DNA of 64,000 bases from contig NZ_OY781918.1 in the NCBI RefSeq assembly GCF_963677195.1, positions 1,166,923-1,230,922 of the forward strand, written 5' to 3'. Positions 1-9,712 of the stretch are shown in pieces. Position 1 is the first letter of the stretch. Each line of letters opens with the position of its first letter. Source of the DNA: an uncultured Marinifilum sp. (lineage in GTDB: Bacteria > Bacteroidota > Bacteroidia > Bacteroidales > Marinifilaceae). The notes below the pieces were generated by a model. It searched no databases and was not told where the DNA came from. It saw only the letters and a program-made list of their open reading frames with translations. Made by a program: the position numbers and the translations under genes.

Positions 1-850
1 GAAATAATCGGGGAAACATAGCGCCAGGAAAATGAAAATCGGCAAAAGGACCAAAGTAGCTGTGAGCAAATATCATTGAGCCAATAAAACTGATTAGTGA
101 TACAAAACCTGCAAATATGAATCCTACTCCTAATAAAATAATAAGTACTTTAAGAACTAATCGAAGCGCCGAGCCTATAAAGTCGATTACTCTATCGAAA
201 CCATCTTTTACTTGAGGTCCATTTTTTTCTCTCATTTTATCGAAGTTCTCTTTTACATCTTTGTATTCGTCTTTAATCGATTCTTCGATATTGGAAATGT
301 TTACCTTTTTGCCTCTCATTTCTAGTTTTTGTGTGGTAGTAATGGCTTTAGGTACTACAATCCAAAGTATAATGTATAAAAGAAAAGGGAATCCGTATCC
401 GAAAATAAAGAAAAGAACAAATAGCAGTCGAATAAATACAACATCTATTCCAAAATAGGCAGCAAGTCCGCTCGAAACACCACCTAATATTCTATGGTCA
501 GGATCGCGAAATAGTCTTCTGTTTCTTTTTACTGTAGAGGTTTTTCCCGAATTTGTATGGTCTTCCTGCTCGTCGGCTTCGGTGTCTGAAGCGAATATTT
601 CTTCGGGCTTGCCCATTATATCAACAACTTTCTCAACCATTTCAAGGTTTACAACCTGATCTTTTGAGCTAAGTTTTTCATGAAAAATTTCAGCTATTCT
701 CGATTCAATATCCGAAATGATTTCGCGTCCTTCTTCGCCAGAACCATAATGAGTATTGAGGGTTCGCAAATATCCCTGTAATTTTTCAAAAGCATCTTCA
801 TCGATGTGGAAAATACTTCCGCTTATATTTATCGTTAATGTCTTTTTCAT
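1..850 (-). CDS. PspC-domain envelope-stress protein (3' end beyond window)
   Basis: Partial gene: the start is inside the window and the C-terminus runs off the left edge (about 283 codons seen). It begins MKKTLTINISGSIFHIDED, the N-terminal segment usual for PspC proteins of Bacteroidota. A PspC domain follows (around residues 105-165, RRLFRDPDHRILGGVSSGL then a hydrophobic FGYGFPFLLYIILWIVVP stretch), then further membrane segments. PspC-family proteins sit in the inner membrane and are linked to phage-shock type envelope stress; that role is family knowledge. The gene begins 20 bases after the PadR-family regulator on the same strand, the common PadR-PspC pairing, so repression by that regulator is likely. 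Confidence 0.85.
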   Translation of the reverse strand, partial: MKKTLTINISGSIFHIDEDAFEKLQGYLRTLNTHYGSGEEGREIISDIESRIAEIFHEKLSSKDQVVNLEMVEKVVDIMGKPEEIFASDTEADEQEDHTNSGKTSTVKRNRRLFRDPDHRILGGVSSGLAAYFGIDVVFIRLLFVLFFIFGYGFPFLLYIILWIVVPKAITTTQKLEMRGKKVNISNIEESIKDEYKDVKENFDKMREKNGPQVKDGFDRVIDFIGSALRLVLKVLIILLGVGFIFAGFVSLISFIGSMIFAHSYFGPFADFHFPGAMFPRLF

Positions 851-869
851 TTGTATCAGGTTTTGAGTC

Positions 870-1193
870 TTACTTTTTAATGGTTGTTACTGCATCCACC
901 AATTCTTGCCACGAGTTGTCTAGTTCTTTCAGAAAATCGTTGCCTACTTCGGTACTTGTGTAGTATTTTCGTGGAGGTCCTTGTGTCGATTCCTCCCAGC
1001 GATAGCTTAATAATCCTGCGTTTTTAAGTCTGGTAAGTAAAGGGTAAAGTGTTCCTTCCACAACTATCATTTTGGCTTCTTTTAATTCCTTAATGATATC
1101 CGATGCATAGGCATCGCTTTGTGATAGAATGGAAAGAATACAATATTCCAGCACTCCTTTTCGCATTTGGGCCTTAGTGTTTTCTATTTTCAT
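870..1193 (-). CDS. PadR-family transcriptional regulator
   Basis: A 107-residue protein of the short PadR class. A winged-helix core is visible: MRKGVLEYCILSILSQSDAY (helices 1-2), then SDIIKELKEAKMIVVEGTLY and PLLTRLKNAGLLSYRW, whose GTLYPLLTRL stretch is the family's recognition region. The wing with a GPPRKYY motif and a C-terminal dimerisation helix follow. PadR proteins usually repress a neighbouring membrane or efflux gene. Here the following gene on the same strand is PspC, 20 bases away, and the secreted small protein ends 20 bases before it, so all three probably form one unit. The ligand is unknown. Confidence 0.9.
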   Translation of the reverse strand: MKIENTKAQMRKGVLEYCILSILSQSDAYASDIIKELKEAKMIVVEGTLYPLLTRLKNAGLLSYRWEESTQGPPRKYYTSTEVGNDFLKELDNSWQELVDAVTTIKK

Positions 1194-1213
1194 TGTTGGA
1201 ATATTTATGCTGT

Positions 1214-1648
1214 TTAAATTCTTGATTTTACGTTTCCCGGATTGTTAAGAAAAGTTCTATGCTTTTTCTTTTTGCTCGTTATTTTATTTGTATTACTTTT
1301 TATTGTATCCGAACTAAGTATGCAATTTGCTTTTATATCAATAGTTATATTCGAATCTTTTTTATTGGTCATATTCTCCGATCCAGTTAAAATATCTTTG
1401 CAAACTTTTAAATTTTCTTCAAAAATTAATATTCCTCTGTCGAGATATCCTCCTTCTGCTTCGGTATTATATTTAGAACTTTCGGGAGTAGTAAATTTTT
1501 GTAGGGTAAAATCTAAAAATGGAGCTAATAGTTGACTCGTTTTATTATTGATATTTGTTAATTGAGCATGACTTTCAAAAGTAAATGTTGTAACAATACT
1601 TGTTAATAACATGATTTTTAAAAGTTTGTTTGAAATGGAATTTTTCAT
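1214..1648 (-). CDS. Small secreted protein of unknown function
   Basis: I start this gene at the ATG at 1648, not at the further-upstream in-frame ATG at 1726. From 1648 the protein opens with a clean signal peptide (MKNSISNKLLKIMLLTSIV, ending FESHAQ), and a TATATTTG promoter element lies 47-54 bases upstream. The mature part is about 115 residues, polar, rich in Asn, Thr, Ser and Lys, with two cysteines (in the KVCKD and ANCIL stretches) and a very basic end (TSKKKKHR). No family is recognised. It ends 20 bases before the PadR gene and may share its transcript. An antisense reading frame of 97 codons overlaps it but lacks supporting context. Confidence 0.55.
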   Translation of the reverse strand: MKNSISNKLLKIMLLTSIVTTFTFESHAQLTNINNKTSQLLAPFLDFTLQKFTTPESSKYNTEAEGGYLDRGILIFEENLKVCKDILTGSENMTNKKDSNITIDIKANCILSSDTIKSNTNKITSKKKKHRTFLNNPGNVKSRI

Positions 1649-1694
1649 GATCTCAAAGTTTATAATACCAGCTGTAACATACAAGCTTGTTATA

Positions 1695-1702
1695 CAAATA
1701 TA
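1695..1702 (-). promoter_or_regulatory. Candidate -7 element for the small secreted protein/PadR/PspC unit
   Basis: On the minus strand the octamer reads TATATTTG, matching the Bacteroidota -7 consensus TAnnTTTG, and lies about 47 bases before the chosen ATG at 1648. It overlaps the extra codons of the longer reading frame, which supports the shorter start. No clear -33 TTG was identified. Confidence 0.4.
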
Positions 1703-1805
1703 CATATAAAAAAAGGTAATATGCAATACATAGTACTGTAAAAAAATAAATGCAGATCAGAATTAATTAAATACCAGTAAGTTAAGTGTGAAAAATATTT
1801 TGTAT

Positions 1806-1813
1806 TATATTTG
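1806..1813 (+). promoter_or_regulatory. Candidate -7 element for the ferredoxin gene
   Basis: TATATTTG matches TAnnTTTG and lies 46 bases before the ferredoxin ATG. The -33 region is only weakly recognisable. Confidence 0.45.
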
Positions 1814-1858
1814 AGCTGTCAACATTAATTAGGTAGATAAATAGGAATTAAATTAAAA

Positions 1859-2080
1859 ATGAAGAAAATTTTTCATAGAAGAGAGAAATGTATTGGTTGT
1901 GCTTATTGTGTAGAAATAGCTCCTGAGTTTTGGAAAATGAATGAGGAAGACGGAAAATGTGACTTGTTGGGGGCTAAGCTTAAAAAGCAAGAATTTGTTT
2001 TGGAAGTATTTGCTGATGAAATTGAAATAAATGAAAAAGCTGCCAGGATATGTCCAGCTAAGTGTATAAAAATTTTGTAA
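1859..2080 (+). CDS. Single-cluster [4Fe-4S] ferredoxin
   Basis: A 73-residue cytoplasmic electron carrier. Cluster ligands are visible as CIGCAYC (Cys12, Cys15, Cys18) with the fourth cysteine in the distal CPAKC motif (Cys65 followed by Pro). The segment between them (IAPEFWKMNEEDGKC) resembles the Fer4-type ferredoxins of Thermotoga and Desulfovibrio, which carry one cluster. It stands alone: its own promoter lies 46 bases upstream and a hairpin follows, with TypA convergent. No partner oxidoreductase is adjacent, so the redox partner cannot be inferred. Confidence 0.9.
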   Translation: MKKIFHRREKCIGCAYCVEIAPEFWKMNEEDGKCDLLGAKLKKQEFVLEVFADEIEINEKAARICPAKCIKIL

Positions 2081-2128
2081 TTGTTTCTATAGGCTTGTGA
2101 AAGCTTGTATATAATTTCGATAAAAGTA

Positions 2129-2157
2129 AAGAGCGACTGCATTGTGCAATCGCTCTT
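2129..2157 (+). terminator. Hairpin terminator between the convergent ferredoxin and typA genes
   Basis: Arms AAGAGCGA and TCGCTCTT enclose a second paired block TGCA/TGCA with a 3-base loop. Both flanks are T- or A-rich, so it can serve both converging genes. Confidence 0.75.
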
Positions 2158-2212
2158 CTTGTATTTTTATGCTTGAGAATAATTGCTTATTTGCTCAAGA
2201 TTAAGGTAAAGC

Positions 2213-4012
2213 TTACGATTTTGAAGCTCTTTTTCTATCAATTTCCGAAAGTAATATTTTACGCAAGCGGATATTATTAGGAGTTACCTCAACATACTCG
2301 TCTCCCTGAATGTATTCCAAAGCCTCTTCTAAAGAGAAGATAACCGGAGGAGCCAGTCTTACTTTATCATCGGTACCAGAGGTACGCATATTGGTAAGTT
2401 TTTTGGTTTTGGTTACATTAATATCCAAATCGCCGGCACGTGTATTTTCTCCTACAACTTGTCCTTTGTAAATTTCGGTTTGAGGAGCAACGAAGAAACG
2501 ACCTCTATCCTGAAGTTTGTTTAGTGCATAAGCAAAAGTAGTTCCTGTCTCCATTGCAATTAATGAACCATTAATACGCCCTGCAATTTCACCTTTGTAA
2601 GGTAAGTATTCGTGGAATCGATGCGACATAACAGCTTCGCCTGCTGTTGCAGTAAGAATTTGATTTCTTAAACCAATAATTCCTCGTGAAGGAATGTGAA
2701 ACTCAAGGTGGATACGATCTGCTTTACGCTCCATTGTAAGCATTTCGCCTTTACGTTGAGTGATTAATTCAATTGCTTTTCCTGATACATCTTCGGGAAG
2801 ATCGATATATAAAATTTCGATTGGTTCGCATTTTTCACCTGCAATATCTTTAATGATAACCTGTGGCTGACCAACCTGAAGTTCGTAGCCTTCGCGTCTC
2901 ATAGTCTCAATTAAAACAGACAAATGAAGAACACCACGACCAAACACGTTGTAAGAATCTGCCGAGTCGGTTGGAACAACACGAAGAGCAAGGTTTTTCT
3001 CTAGTTCAAGTTCTAAACGATCAATAAGGTGACGAGAAGTTACGTATTTACCATCTTGTCCGTAAAAAGGAGAGTTGTTAATGGTAAAAAGCATACTCAT
3101 TGTAGGCTCGTCAATAGCAATAGGGTCTAATGGTTCAGGATTTTCAAGATCACAAATAGAATCTCCAATATCGAAACCATCGATACCTACTAAAGCACAA
3201 AGTTCACCTGATTTAACACTAGAAACTCTTTCTTTGCCTAGCCCGGTAAATACATGTAGCTCTTTAATGCGCGATTTTTTAATACTACCATCGCGTTTTG
3301 CAAGGCTAACATCCATACCTTCTTTTAGCTCGCCACGGTGAACTCTACCAACGGCAATACGACCTACGTAATTAGAGAAATCTAAAGATGTAATTAACAT
3401 CTGAGGAGTTCCTTCCAATACTTTTGGTTCTGGAATGTATTCAATAATGGCATCAAGAATTGCAGTAATGTCGTTGGTTGGAGTTTTCCAGTCTTTCGAC
3501 ATCCAGCCTTCTTTTGCCGATCCGTAAATGGTTGGGAAATCTAATTGTTCTTCGGTAGCTTCAAGATTGAACATCAACTCAAAAACCTGTTCCTGAACTT
3601 CTTCCGGGCGACAGTTTGGTTTGTCAACTTTATTAACAACTACAACAGGCTTAAGACCTAATGCAAGAGCTTTAGATAAAACGAATCGTGTTTGTGGCAT
3701 AGTACCTTCAAAAGCGTCTACTAAAAGTAGTACTCCATCGGCCATGTTTAGTACACGCTCAACTTCACCTCCAAAGTCGGAGTGACCTGGTGTGTCGATA
3801 ATGTTAATTTTAACATCTTTGTATTCAAGAGAAACGTTTTTTGACAAGATGGTAATTCCACGCTCTCTCTCCAAGTCGTTGTTATCCAGAATTAAATCTC
3901 CCGGATTTTCATTTTTTCTAAAAATGTTACTGTGCATTATCATTTTATCAACCAAAGTTGTTTTACCGTGGTCAACGTGGGCGATAATGGCAATGTTTCT
4001 TAATTTCTTCAT
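2213..4012 (-). CDS. typA: Translational GTPase TypA/BipA
   Basis: A 599-residue ribosome-binding GTPase of the EF-G/LepA superfamily, with a role in ribosome assembly and stress adaptation (family knowledge). The start was set at the ATG at 4012 ([19 protein letters not shown]); the frame stays open for 23 further codons upstream, but these are not conserved in character. Visible motifs are the P-loop AHVDHGKT (residues 11-18), switch [18 protein letters not shown] for guanine specificity, the domain II barrel, and the BipA C-terminal part with [10 protein letters not shown] and [15 protein letters not shown]. Length is normal. It is monocistronic, with a strong promoter far upstream and a shared terminator. 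Confidence 0.97.
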   Translation of the reverse strand: MKKLRNIAIIAHVDHGKTTLVDKMIMHSNIFRKNENPGDLILDNNDLERERGITILSKNVSLEYKDVKINIIDTPGHSDFGGEVERVLNMADGVLLLVDAFEGTMPQTRFVLSKALALGLKPVVVVNKVDKPNCRPEEVQEQVFELMFNLEATEEQLDFPTIYGSAKEGWMSKDWKTPTNDITAILDAIIEYIPEPKVLEGTPQMLITSLDFSNYVGRIAVGRVHRGELKEGMDVSLAKRDGSIKKSRIKELHVFTGLGKERVSSVKSGELCALVGIDGFDIGDSICDLENPEPLDPIAIDEPTMSMLFTINNSPFYGQDGKYVTSRHLIDRLELELEKNLALRVVPTDSADSYNVFGRGVLHLSVLIETMRREGYELQVGQPQVIIKDIAGEKCEPIEILYIDLPEDVSGKAIELITQRKGEMLTMERKADRIHLEFHIPSRGIIGLRNQILTATAGEAVMSHRFHEYLPYKGEIAGRINGSLIAMETGTTFAYALNKLQDRGRFFVAPQTEIYKGQVVGENTRAGDLDINVTKTKKLTNMRTSGTDDKVRLAPPVIFSLEEALEYIQGDEYVEVTPNNIRLRKILLSEIDRKRASKS

Positions 4013-4081
4013 CTTGTATTTGCATTTTTCGGGTTTTAACCCTTTTAAATAAGTCACTTTAATTAAAAGCTCGCAATACAA

Positions 4082-4863
4082 TATAATACGATCCTTTTTC
4101 TTAATAGCAATCTTCGTTTTACCCTAATAGGAAACGAACATGGATTTTCGATTTGCATAATTGTATAAATATGCAAGCTAAATTCCATTGAGAGTTCTAT
4201 CTGATTAATGTATAAAATTATAAACAGATGAATTTATTGTAACAGAATCGATTGCGTTACTAAAATTGCGGCTGCAAAAGTACGGTTTATTTTTGTGAAA
4301 TAATCTTTTTATTAAAATATTTTAATGGATTGATTTTATTCCAATTTTTTAGCATTGATTTAAAACAAATTTAACAGTTAACACTTTTGTATATATTACA
4401 TTTGTGGTGTTCAAAAAAATAGGGGGAGATAATTTAGATTTATAATAATTAAATAGAATAACTTATTTAAAACTCAGAAATTACTTGACTTTCGAAAAAA
4501 TTAAGAATAAAAATAGTTTAAAAGCAATAAGTAAACTGTTTTGTAAATATAGGTTTGGCTGTTGGGAAATTATGGTTTTTAAATAAAAAATATTAACTTC
4601 CGATTCCTAAATTTTGAATGCAATTAACTTTAAAATTTGTCATCTTATTTAAAGAGAAAAAGGAAACTTTGCCCTTATTTTGTTGACGAAATAAATTTTT
4701 TCGATAAACTCAAAAAAATAGCTGATGAATAACAAATAATTCATAGTGTATTATTTGTTAATAAGTTTGAAACAAACCATTTTTGTAATCCTTTTCTCAG
4801 AGGAAAAGTGAGATGATTCTGTGGCGATATTGCCACATAATTACTAACCTAACAATTCGTTTT
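4082..4863. other. Long intergenic region between divergent typA and the TonB-dependent receptor
   Basis: About 780 bases without a credible gene. It holds the typA promoter (4275-4282, minus). On the plus side there is a possible -7 octamer TACATTTG at about 4397-4404 and another, TAAGTTTG, at about 4762-4769; both lack a clear -33 partner. A short G run (AGGGGGAG) occurs near 4420. If the first plus-strand element is used, the receptor mRNA would have a leader of about 450 bases. No known riboswitch core was recognised. Confidence 0.5.
4275..4282 (-). promoter_or_regulatory. Candidate -7 element for typA
   Basis: On the minus strand the sequence is TACTTTTG followed directly by CAGCCGC, a very typical Bacteroidota promoter/start layout. 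It implies an untranslated leader of roughly 255 bases before the TypA ATG. Confidence 0.55.
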
Positions 4864-7416
4864 ATGAAAAAATTGATGAGAAGTATTCTGTCAATGGCAG
4901 CAATTATGACGCTGTCTTTTGCAGCAATTGCTCAAACCACCGTTAAAGGTGTGGTCGTAGACGGAGAATCTGGCGAAAGTTTGCCAGGAGCTTCAATTGT
5001 TGTACCAGGCACAACTGCAGGTACAGTTTCAGGTTTTGATGGTTCATTTGCGTTTCAGTTGCCAGACGGAGCATCAAAAATTGTAGTAAGTTTTGTTGGA
5101 TTTCTTGACAAAGAAATCGCTCTTTCAGGAGCTCAGGATCTAGGTAAGATTAAACTGGAATCTGATGCTGTGGGTTTGAATGAAGTAAGTGTTATGGCTT
5201 CGATTGTTACCGATCGCCAAACTCCAGTTTCTGTTTCTACTGTATCAACCGATGTAATAGAAAATAAATTGGGAACTCAGGAATTTCCTGAAATTTTAAA
5301 ATCTACACCATCAATCTATACTTCGAAAGAAGGTGGAGGATTTGGAGATGCTACTGTTTATGTTCGTGGTTTCGACTCAAACAACGTAGGTGTACTAATT
5401 AACGGTATTCCTGTAAATGATATGGAATCTGGTAAAGTTTACTGGTCTAACTGGGCTGGTCTTTCGGATGTTACACGTACTATGCAGGTTCAAAGAGGTC
5501 TAGGGGCTTCTAAATTAGGTCTTTCTTCTGTAGGGGGTACTATTAATGTACTTTTAAAATCTTCAGATGCTAAAAAAGGTGGAGTTGTAAAAACAAGTGT
5601 GGCAAACGATGGACGTAAAAAACAATTGTTTTCTGTATCAACTGGTTTAATGGATAATGGTTGGGCTGTTACCTTATTAGGATCTCACACTTATGGTAGC
5701 ATGTGGGCTAAAGGTACTGAGTTCGATGCTTGGGCTTATTATGCAAACATCTCTAAGAAAATTAATGAGAAACACTCTCTTGCTTTCATGATTACAGGAG
5801 CTCCACAGTGGCATAACCAGCGTGGTAATAAGCACACAATTCAGCAGTACAGAGATCATAAAGATGAATTTAAATACAATTCAGACTATGGTATTCGTGA
5901 TGGTAAAGAGTATGGTGGTGCTTATGGTTACAATTACTACCACAAGCCTCAAGCTCAGTTAAATCACTATTGGAATATTGATGATAAGACTAACTTAACT
6001 ACTTCTCTTTATGCTTCTATCGGTTCAGGTGGAGGACGTCGTATTGATGGTGATCAGAAAAAATGGTTAGGTGTAGACAGATATTCTGGAGCTGATTATG
6101 ATGAGACCATGCGAACTGGAGACGGTTTATTGGATTTCGATGGTGCTGCGGCTCGAAATGCAACTTATGTTGCTGAAGGTTCACAAGCTATTATTGGTAA
6201 TTCTGTAAATAACCATACTTGGGTTGGTTTATTATCAACAATGACTAAAAATATCGATAATTTAAAACTTACAGCAGGTTTTGATGGTCGTTATTATAAA
6301 GGGGAACATTATAAAGAAGTTGATGATTTATTAGGAGGTAAATTTTTCCTTGATGATTCAAATGACAATAGAGATCCAAATACCAAGTTAAAAAAGGATG
6401 ATAAATACTCATACTATAATGATGGTAAGGTATTATACACAGGATTATTCGGACAGGGAGAATATGTAGCTGATAACTACAGTGCATTTTTATCTGCGGC
6501 TATATCACGTAAAGCATACAAACGTATTGATTACTTCAACTATCTTCCAGGTGAGCAGGAGTCAGATTGGGAAGATTTCTTTCCTTGGAACGTGAAAGCA
6601 GGTTTCAATTATAAGATTAACTCTATTCACAATGTATTCGTGAATGGTGGTTACGTTCAACGTACTCCTTACTTTTCTAACGTATTCTTGAATTACACAA
6701 ATGAGGTAAACGAAGATGTAAAATATGAGAAGATTATTACTGCAGAACTTGGATATGGTTATACAACTAAAAACTTTGATGCTAAAGTAACAGCATATTA
6801 TACAAACTGGATAGATAAAGGTTTAGTAATGAGTCTTCAGGGGCAAACTGCTAATATTTCAGGTTTGAACCAGTTACATAAAGGTATCGAAATTGAAGCA
6901 AACTATAAACCTAGTAAGAAATTGAGTGTTAGAGGTATGATTTCGATAGGTGATTGGACTTACGAAGATGATGTAAACTTTAACTTGTATGATGATAATA
7001 ATGTATTAATTGATGAATTTAATGCATATATCTCTGATGTACATGTTGGTAACTCTGCTCAGTTAACAGGAGCTCTTGAGGTTAGCTACGAAGTGCTTCC
7101 TAAATTAAGAGTAGGTGTTGATTACCTATACAATGGTAAACATTATGCCGATTTTGATCCTACCAACAGAACAAATGGTGCTGAGGATAGAGTTGACTCA
7201 TGGGAAATGCCTGATGTTAACCTGATAGATATGAGCTTTAATTATAAGTTCAAGATCGGTAATCTTGATGCATCTCTTAATGGTAAAGTTAATAACTTGT
7301 TCAATGTTGAGTATGTATCTAAAGCTGATGATGGAAACCAGCACAATGCAGCTTCTGCTTTGGTTTGGTATGGCTATGGAACAACTTGGTCAACAGGTTT
7401 AAAAGTTAAGTTTTAA
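4864..7416 (+). CDS. TonB-dependent outer-membrane receptor with CarboxypepD-like N-terminus
   Basis: An 850-residue outer-membrane active transporter. The ATG at 4864 gives a proper signal peptide (MKKLMRSILSMAAIMTLSFA, ending AIAQ); the frame extends 17 codons further upstream without one. Residues about 25-105 form a carboxypeptidase-regulatory-like domain (VKGVVVDGESGESLPGAS). A plug follows (PEILKSTPSIYTSKEGGG, VYVRGFDSNNVGVLINGIPV) and then a 22-strand-type barrel ending in an aromatic strand (WSTGLKVKF). It lacks the usual SusC features and no SusD gene is present; instead it is followed after 29 bases by a lipoprotein gene, probably its surface partner. The substrate is not shown by the sequence; the nearby secreted nuclease suggests DNA or nucleotide-derived material. 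Confidence 0.93.
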   Translation: MKKLMRSILSMAAIMTLSFAAIAQTTVKGVVVDGESGESLPGASIVVPGTTAGTVSGFDGSFAFQLPDGASKIVVSFVGFLDKEIALSGAQDLGKIKLESDAVGLNEVSVMASIVTDRQTPVSVSTVSTDVIENKLGTQEFPEILKSTPSIYTSKEGGGFGDATVYVRGFDSNNVGVLINGIPVNDMESGKVYWSNWAGLSDVTRTMQVQRGLGASKLGLSSVGGTINVLLKSSDAKKGGVVKTSVANDGRKKQLFSVSTGLMDNGWAVTLLGSHTYGSMWAKGTEFDAWAYYANISKKINEKHSLAFMITGAPQWHNQRGNKHTIQQYRDHKDEFKYNSDYGIRDGKEYGGAYGYNYYHKPQAQLNHYWNIDDKTNLTTSLYASIGSGGGRRIDGDQKKWLGVDRYSGADYDETMRTGDGLLDFDGAAARNATYVAEGSQAIIGNSVNNHTWVGLLSTMTKNIDNLKLTAGFDGRYYKGEHYKEVDDLLGGKFFLDDSNDNRDPNTKLKKDDKYSYYNDGKVLYTGLFGQGEYVADNYSAFLSAAISRKAYKRIDYFNYLPGEQESDWEDFFPWNVKAGFNYKINSIHNVFVNGGYVQRTPYFSNVFLNYTNEVNEDVKYEKIITAELGYGYTTKNFDAKVTAYYTNWIDKGLVMSLQGQTANISGLNQLHKGIEIEANYKPSKKLSVRGMISIGDWTYEDDVNFNLYDDNNVLIDEFNAYISDVHVGNSAQLTGALEVSYEVLPKLRVGVDYLYNGKHYADFDPTNRTNGAEDRVDSWEMPDVNLIDMSFNYKFKIGNLDASLNGKVNNLFNVEYVSKADDGNQHNAASALVWYGYGTTWSTGLKVKF

Positions 7417-7445
7417 TCAGTATTATCACCATTAAATTAATTAAG

Positions 7446-9257
7446 ATGAAAAAATTTATATATATGCTTTCATTGCTTGCGATTGTTTTTGCAGGTTGTG
7501 ATCCAATGGAAGATACTTATGATGAGCTGGATGCTTTAGATAAAGTAACATTTGATGCAACTCAGCTTGAAATGACTTTAACTGCTGATGATTATTCAGC
7601 GATTAGCGATTTAGCATTGAAGGCTGCACAAAATGAAGCAGACACAGTTTTGGCGGAACAAATTGCTTCTTTAGTAAGCTTTAGCGATGAAAGACCTGCT
7701 TCTGCTTATATGCCTGCTTATTTAAATTCTCTTTATCAAACTTTAGATCAAACATCTTCTGTTAAAGTTAATTACAACTACGATACAAGAGATTTAGATT
7801 ATTTAACAGCTTATACTGGAGCTCCTTATTTTAAGTTAGGTGAAGATGAGTACGCAATGGTGAATGAGTTGATTGCTTCTGCTCAATATTTCTCTCCTAG
7901 CTACCCAGCTAATGAATCTTTACCATCAATTTTAGCAGCAAAATATCCTGATGCTGTAGATGGTGATGTTAGTTTGGTTCGCTACGACTACAGAAATGTA
8001 GATCCTGATCCTAACGAGTATTCAGAGAAAACACTTTTCTCAGGAAACTTCGAAGAAGATTTAAGTCAATTCTCCACTATTTCAGTTACTGGAGATGATC
8101 AGAACTGGTATGCTTCTAGTTATAAAGGACAAGCTTATGCAAAAATGTCTGCATTTAAAGATGGTGCAGCAATCGAAAATGAAGATTGGTTGATTACTCC
8201 TGAGATAGATTTATCAGAAGTTACTGAGCCTGTTTTAAATATCAATCAGGCGCTAAATTTTGCAGGTGATACTCAGGAAACTTTTGTTTATATAAGTGAT
8301 AAGTATGATGCAGCAAATGATTTAGATGTTGCTGATTGGACAGAATTAACTATTGACAATGTACCGGCTGGAAATAACTGGGACTTTGTTGAGTCTGGAG
8401 ACATTGATTTATCTTCTTATGAAGGTAAAAAAGTACATATTGCCTTTGTTTATAAATGTTCTGCAGAAAATGCTCCTACTTGGGAAATAGCTCAGGTTGA
8501 TATTACAGGTTTAGGTCAAGGTGCAGAAGGTGAGAAAGTAGAAGAATACTACGAGTATGACGGAAGTGCTTGGGCAAAATCAGATGTTTACTATTTACAA
8601 AGAGATGATTACACAGAAATGGGTAGCGGTCCTGGTAAATATGGTAACTTCTCAAGCTCTGTTCCTGCAGAAGATTATCTACCAACTTTCTTAAGCATGA
8701 ATTACCCTTATGCACAAGAAGGTGATGTTATGGTAATGGCATACAAATATTATTCAGGAGGTACAAAAACTATTGCTGCTGAATATACTTATTCTGAAGG
8801 TATTTGGAATTCAATGCCAGTTAAAATGGATCAGTTCGTATTCTATGGTACAGAGGGATGGAAATTCGATCCAACAGTTACATATACAATGGCATCTGAT
8901 GATTATCAAATTATTGTAGATTATTCTGTTGCTACACATGGTAAAACTTCGGATTATGATGATTCTGAATATTATTATGGAGCAGGAGCTAAGTATACTA
9001 ACTTCGATATTAGAAGTGGAAAATTTGATAGTAGTTTTGATACATGGCAAGATGCAGTTAAAGAAGGCATAAAAACAGCTTATTTGCCAAATAAATATCC
9101 AGAAGCTGTGGCTCAAGTACAAGGAGTTGATGTGCATTACATTATTACTTTCAATACTTATGATGGCTCGAATACCACATATTCTATTGAATTTAAATGT
9201 ACTAAATCAGCGCCAAATCCTACATTTGAGTATGTAGAGGGTCCTACATTGAAGTAA
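7446..9257 (+). CDS. Modular surface lipoprotein with choice-of-anchor J-like domain
   Basis: A 603-residue lipoprotein with lipobox VFAGC (Cys18) followed by acidic residues. Four related modules can be traced by eye, each opening near a DDY/DEY motif and ending in a pattern like LP..L...YP.A..GDV...Y.Y: about residues 44-112, 130-183, 385-450 and 475-575. Between modules two and three (about 198-356) lies a jelly-roll region (FSGNFEEDLSQFS, NEDWLITPEIDLS, VHIAFVYKC) resembling choice-of-anchor J/cleaved-adhesin or DUF5017 domains, which commonly bind ligands. It follows the receptor after 29 bases and ends at a strong terminator, so the two form one operon and it is probably the receptor's substrate-binding partner. 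The ligand is unknown. Confidence 0.82.
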   Translation: MKKFIYMLSLLAIVFAGCDPMEDTYDELDALDKVTFDATQLEMTLTADDYSAISDLALKAAQNEADTVLAEQIASLVSFSDERPASAYMPAYLNSLYQTLDQTSSVKVNYNYDTRDLDYLTAYTGAPYFKLGEDEYAMVNELIASAQYFSPSYPANESLPSILAAKYPDAVDGDVSLVRYDYRNVDPDPNEYSEKTLFSGNFEEDLSQFSTISVTGDDQNWYASSYKGQAYAKMSAFKDGAAIENEDWLITPEIDLSEVTEPVLNINQALNFAGDTQETFVYISDKYDAANDLDVADWTELTIDNVPAGNNWDFVESGDIDLSSYEGKKVHIAFVYKCSAENAPTWEIAQVDITGLGQGAEGEKVEEYYEYDGSAWAKSDVYYLQRDDYTEMGSGPGKYGNFSSSVPAEDYLPTFLSMNYPYAQEGDVMVMAYKYYSGGTKTIAAEYTYSEGIWNSMPVKMDQFVFYGTEGWKFDPTVTYTMASDDYQIIVDYSVATHGKTSDYDDSEYYYGAGAKYTNFDIRSGKFDSSFDTWQDAVKEGIKTAYLPNKYPEAVAQVQGVDVHYIITFNTYDGSNTTYSIEFKCTKSAPNPTFEYVEGPTLK

Positions 9258-9279
9258 TAATTTACTTTATATATTTAAT

Positions 9280-9307
9280 CCCGGATCATTATGATTCGGG
9301 GTTTTTT
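9280..9307 (+). terminator. Terminator of the receptor-lipoprotein operon
   Basis: Stem CCCGGATCAT / ATGATTCGGG (one G-T pair) followed by a run of T, located 23 bases after the lipoprotein stop codon. Confidence 0.85.
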
Positions 9308-9660
9308 ATGCTCTTATTTGTACGTGCCGATTACATTAAAATTTTATTTTTAAGCATTATTTTAAGGAGTAATTAACTTTTAAAAACTGCTAATAGATAA
9401 TAATTGTTTCGTTTTAAGCTTGAATGTAAGAATGGAACTATTGATTTTAATTCCTTTTCTTTTTCTCTGCAGAAATTTTAAATATTGTGGTGTTCAGTTA
9501 GCCGATCTCTTAGTGTATGGGATATGATTTAATTTAAGAGTGCAGTTTCATTAATTAAACATTAAAAGGGGCTGTGTTTATAAAATGCTTGGTATGCTTA
9601 TTTATATTAAAAAAAGAAGGTTCCTTCATAGAAGTTGTATTTGTTGGTTTATTGTAATAA
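9308..9660. other. Intergenic region between the convergent lipoprotein and endonuclease genes
   Basis: About 350 bases, AT-rich, between two terminators. No gene, RNA or repeat was recognised in it. Confidence 0.4.
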
Positions 9661-9691
9661 AAAAGACCGTTCCATACAGGAACAGTCTTTT
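9661..9691 (-). terminator. Terminator of the secreted endonuclease gene
   Basis: Arms AAAAGAC-GTTCC and GGAAC-GTCTTTT around a 5-base loop, with one mismatch. On the minus strand it is followed by a T-rich tract and lies 22 bases past the stop codon. Confidence 0.8.
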
Positions 9692-9712
9692 GTAATTATA
9701 GTGTCTTAGACC

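Noticed and set aside
1242..1535. A 97-codon plus-strand frame with a hydrophobic start
   Set aside because: It is antisense to the small secreted protein, which has a proper signal peptide, promoter element and operon context; the hydrophobic look arises from the reverse complement of Lys/Asn-rich codons.
4383..4863. Cobalamin or other known riboswitch before the TonB-dependent receptor
   Set aside because: I looked for conserved core motifs and found none; length alone is not evidence.
8811..9137. A 108-codon minus-strand frame within the lipoprotein gene
   Set aside because: Isoleucine/cysteine-rich antisense shadow of a well-supported coding sequence.
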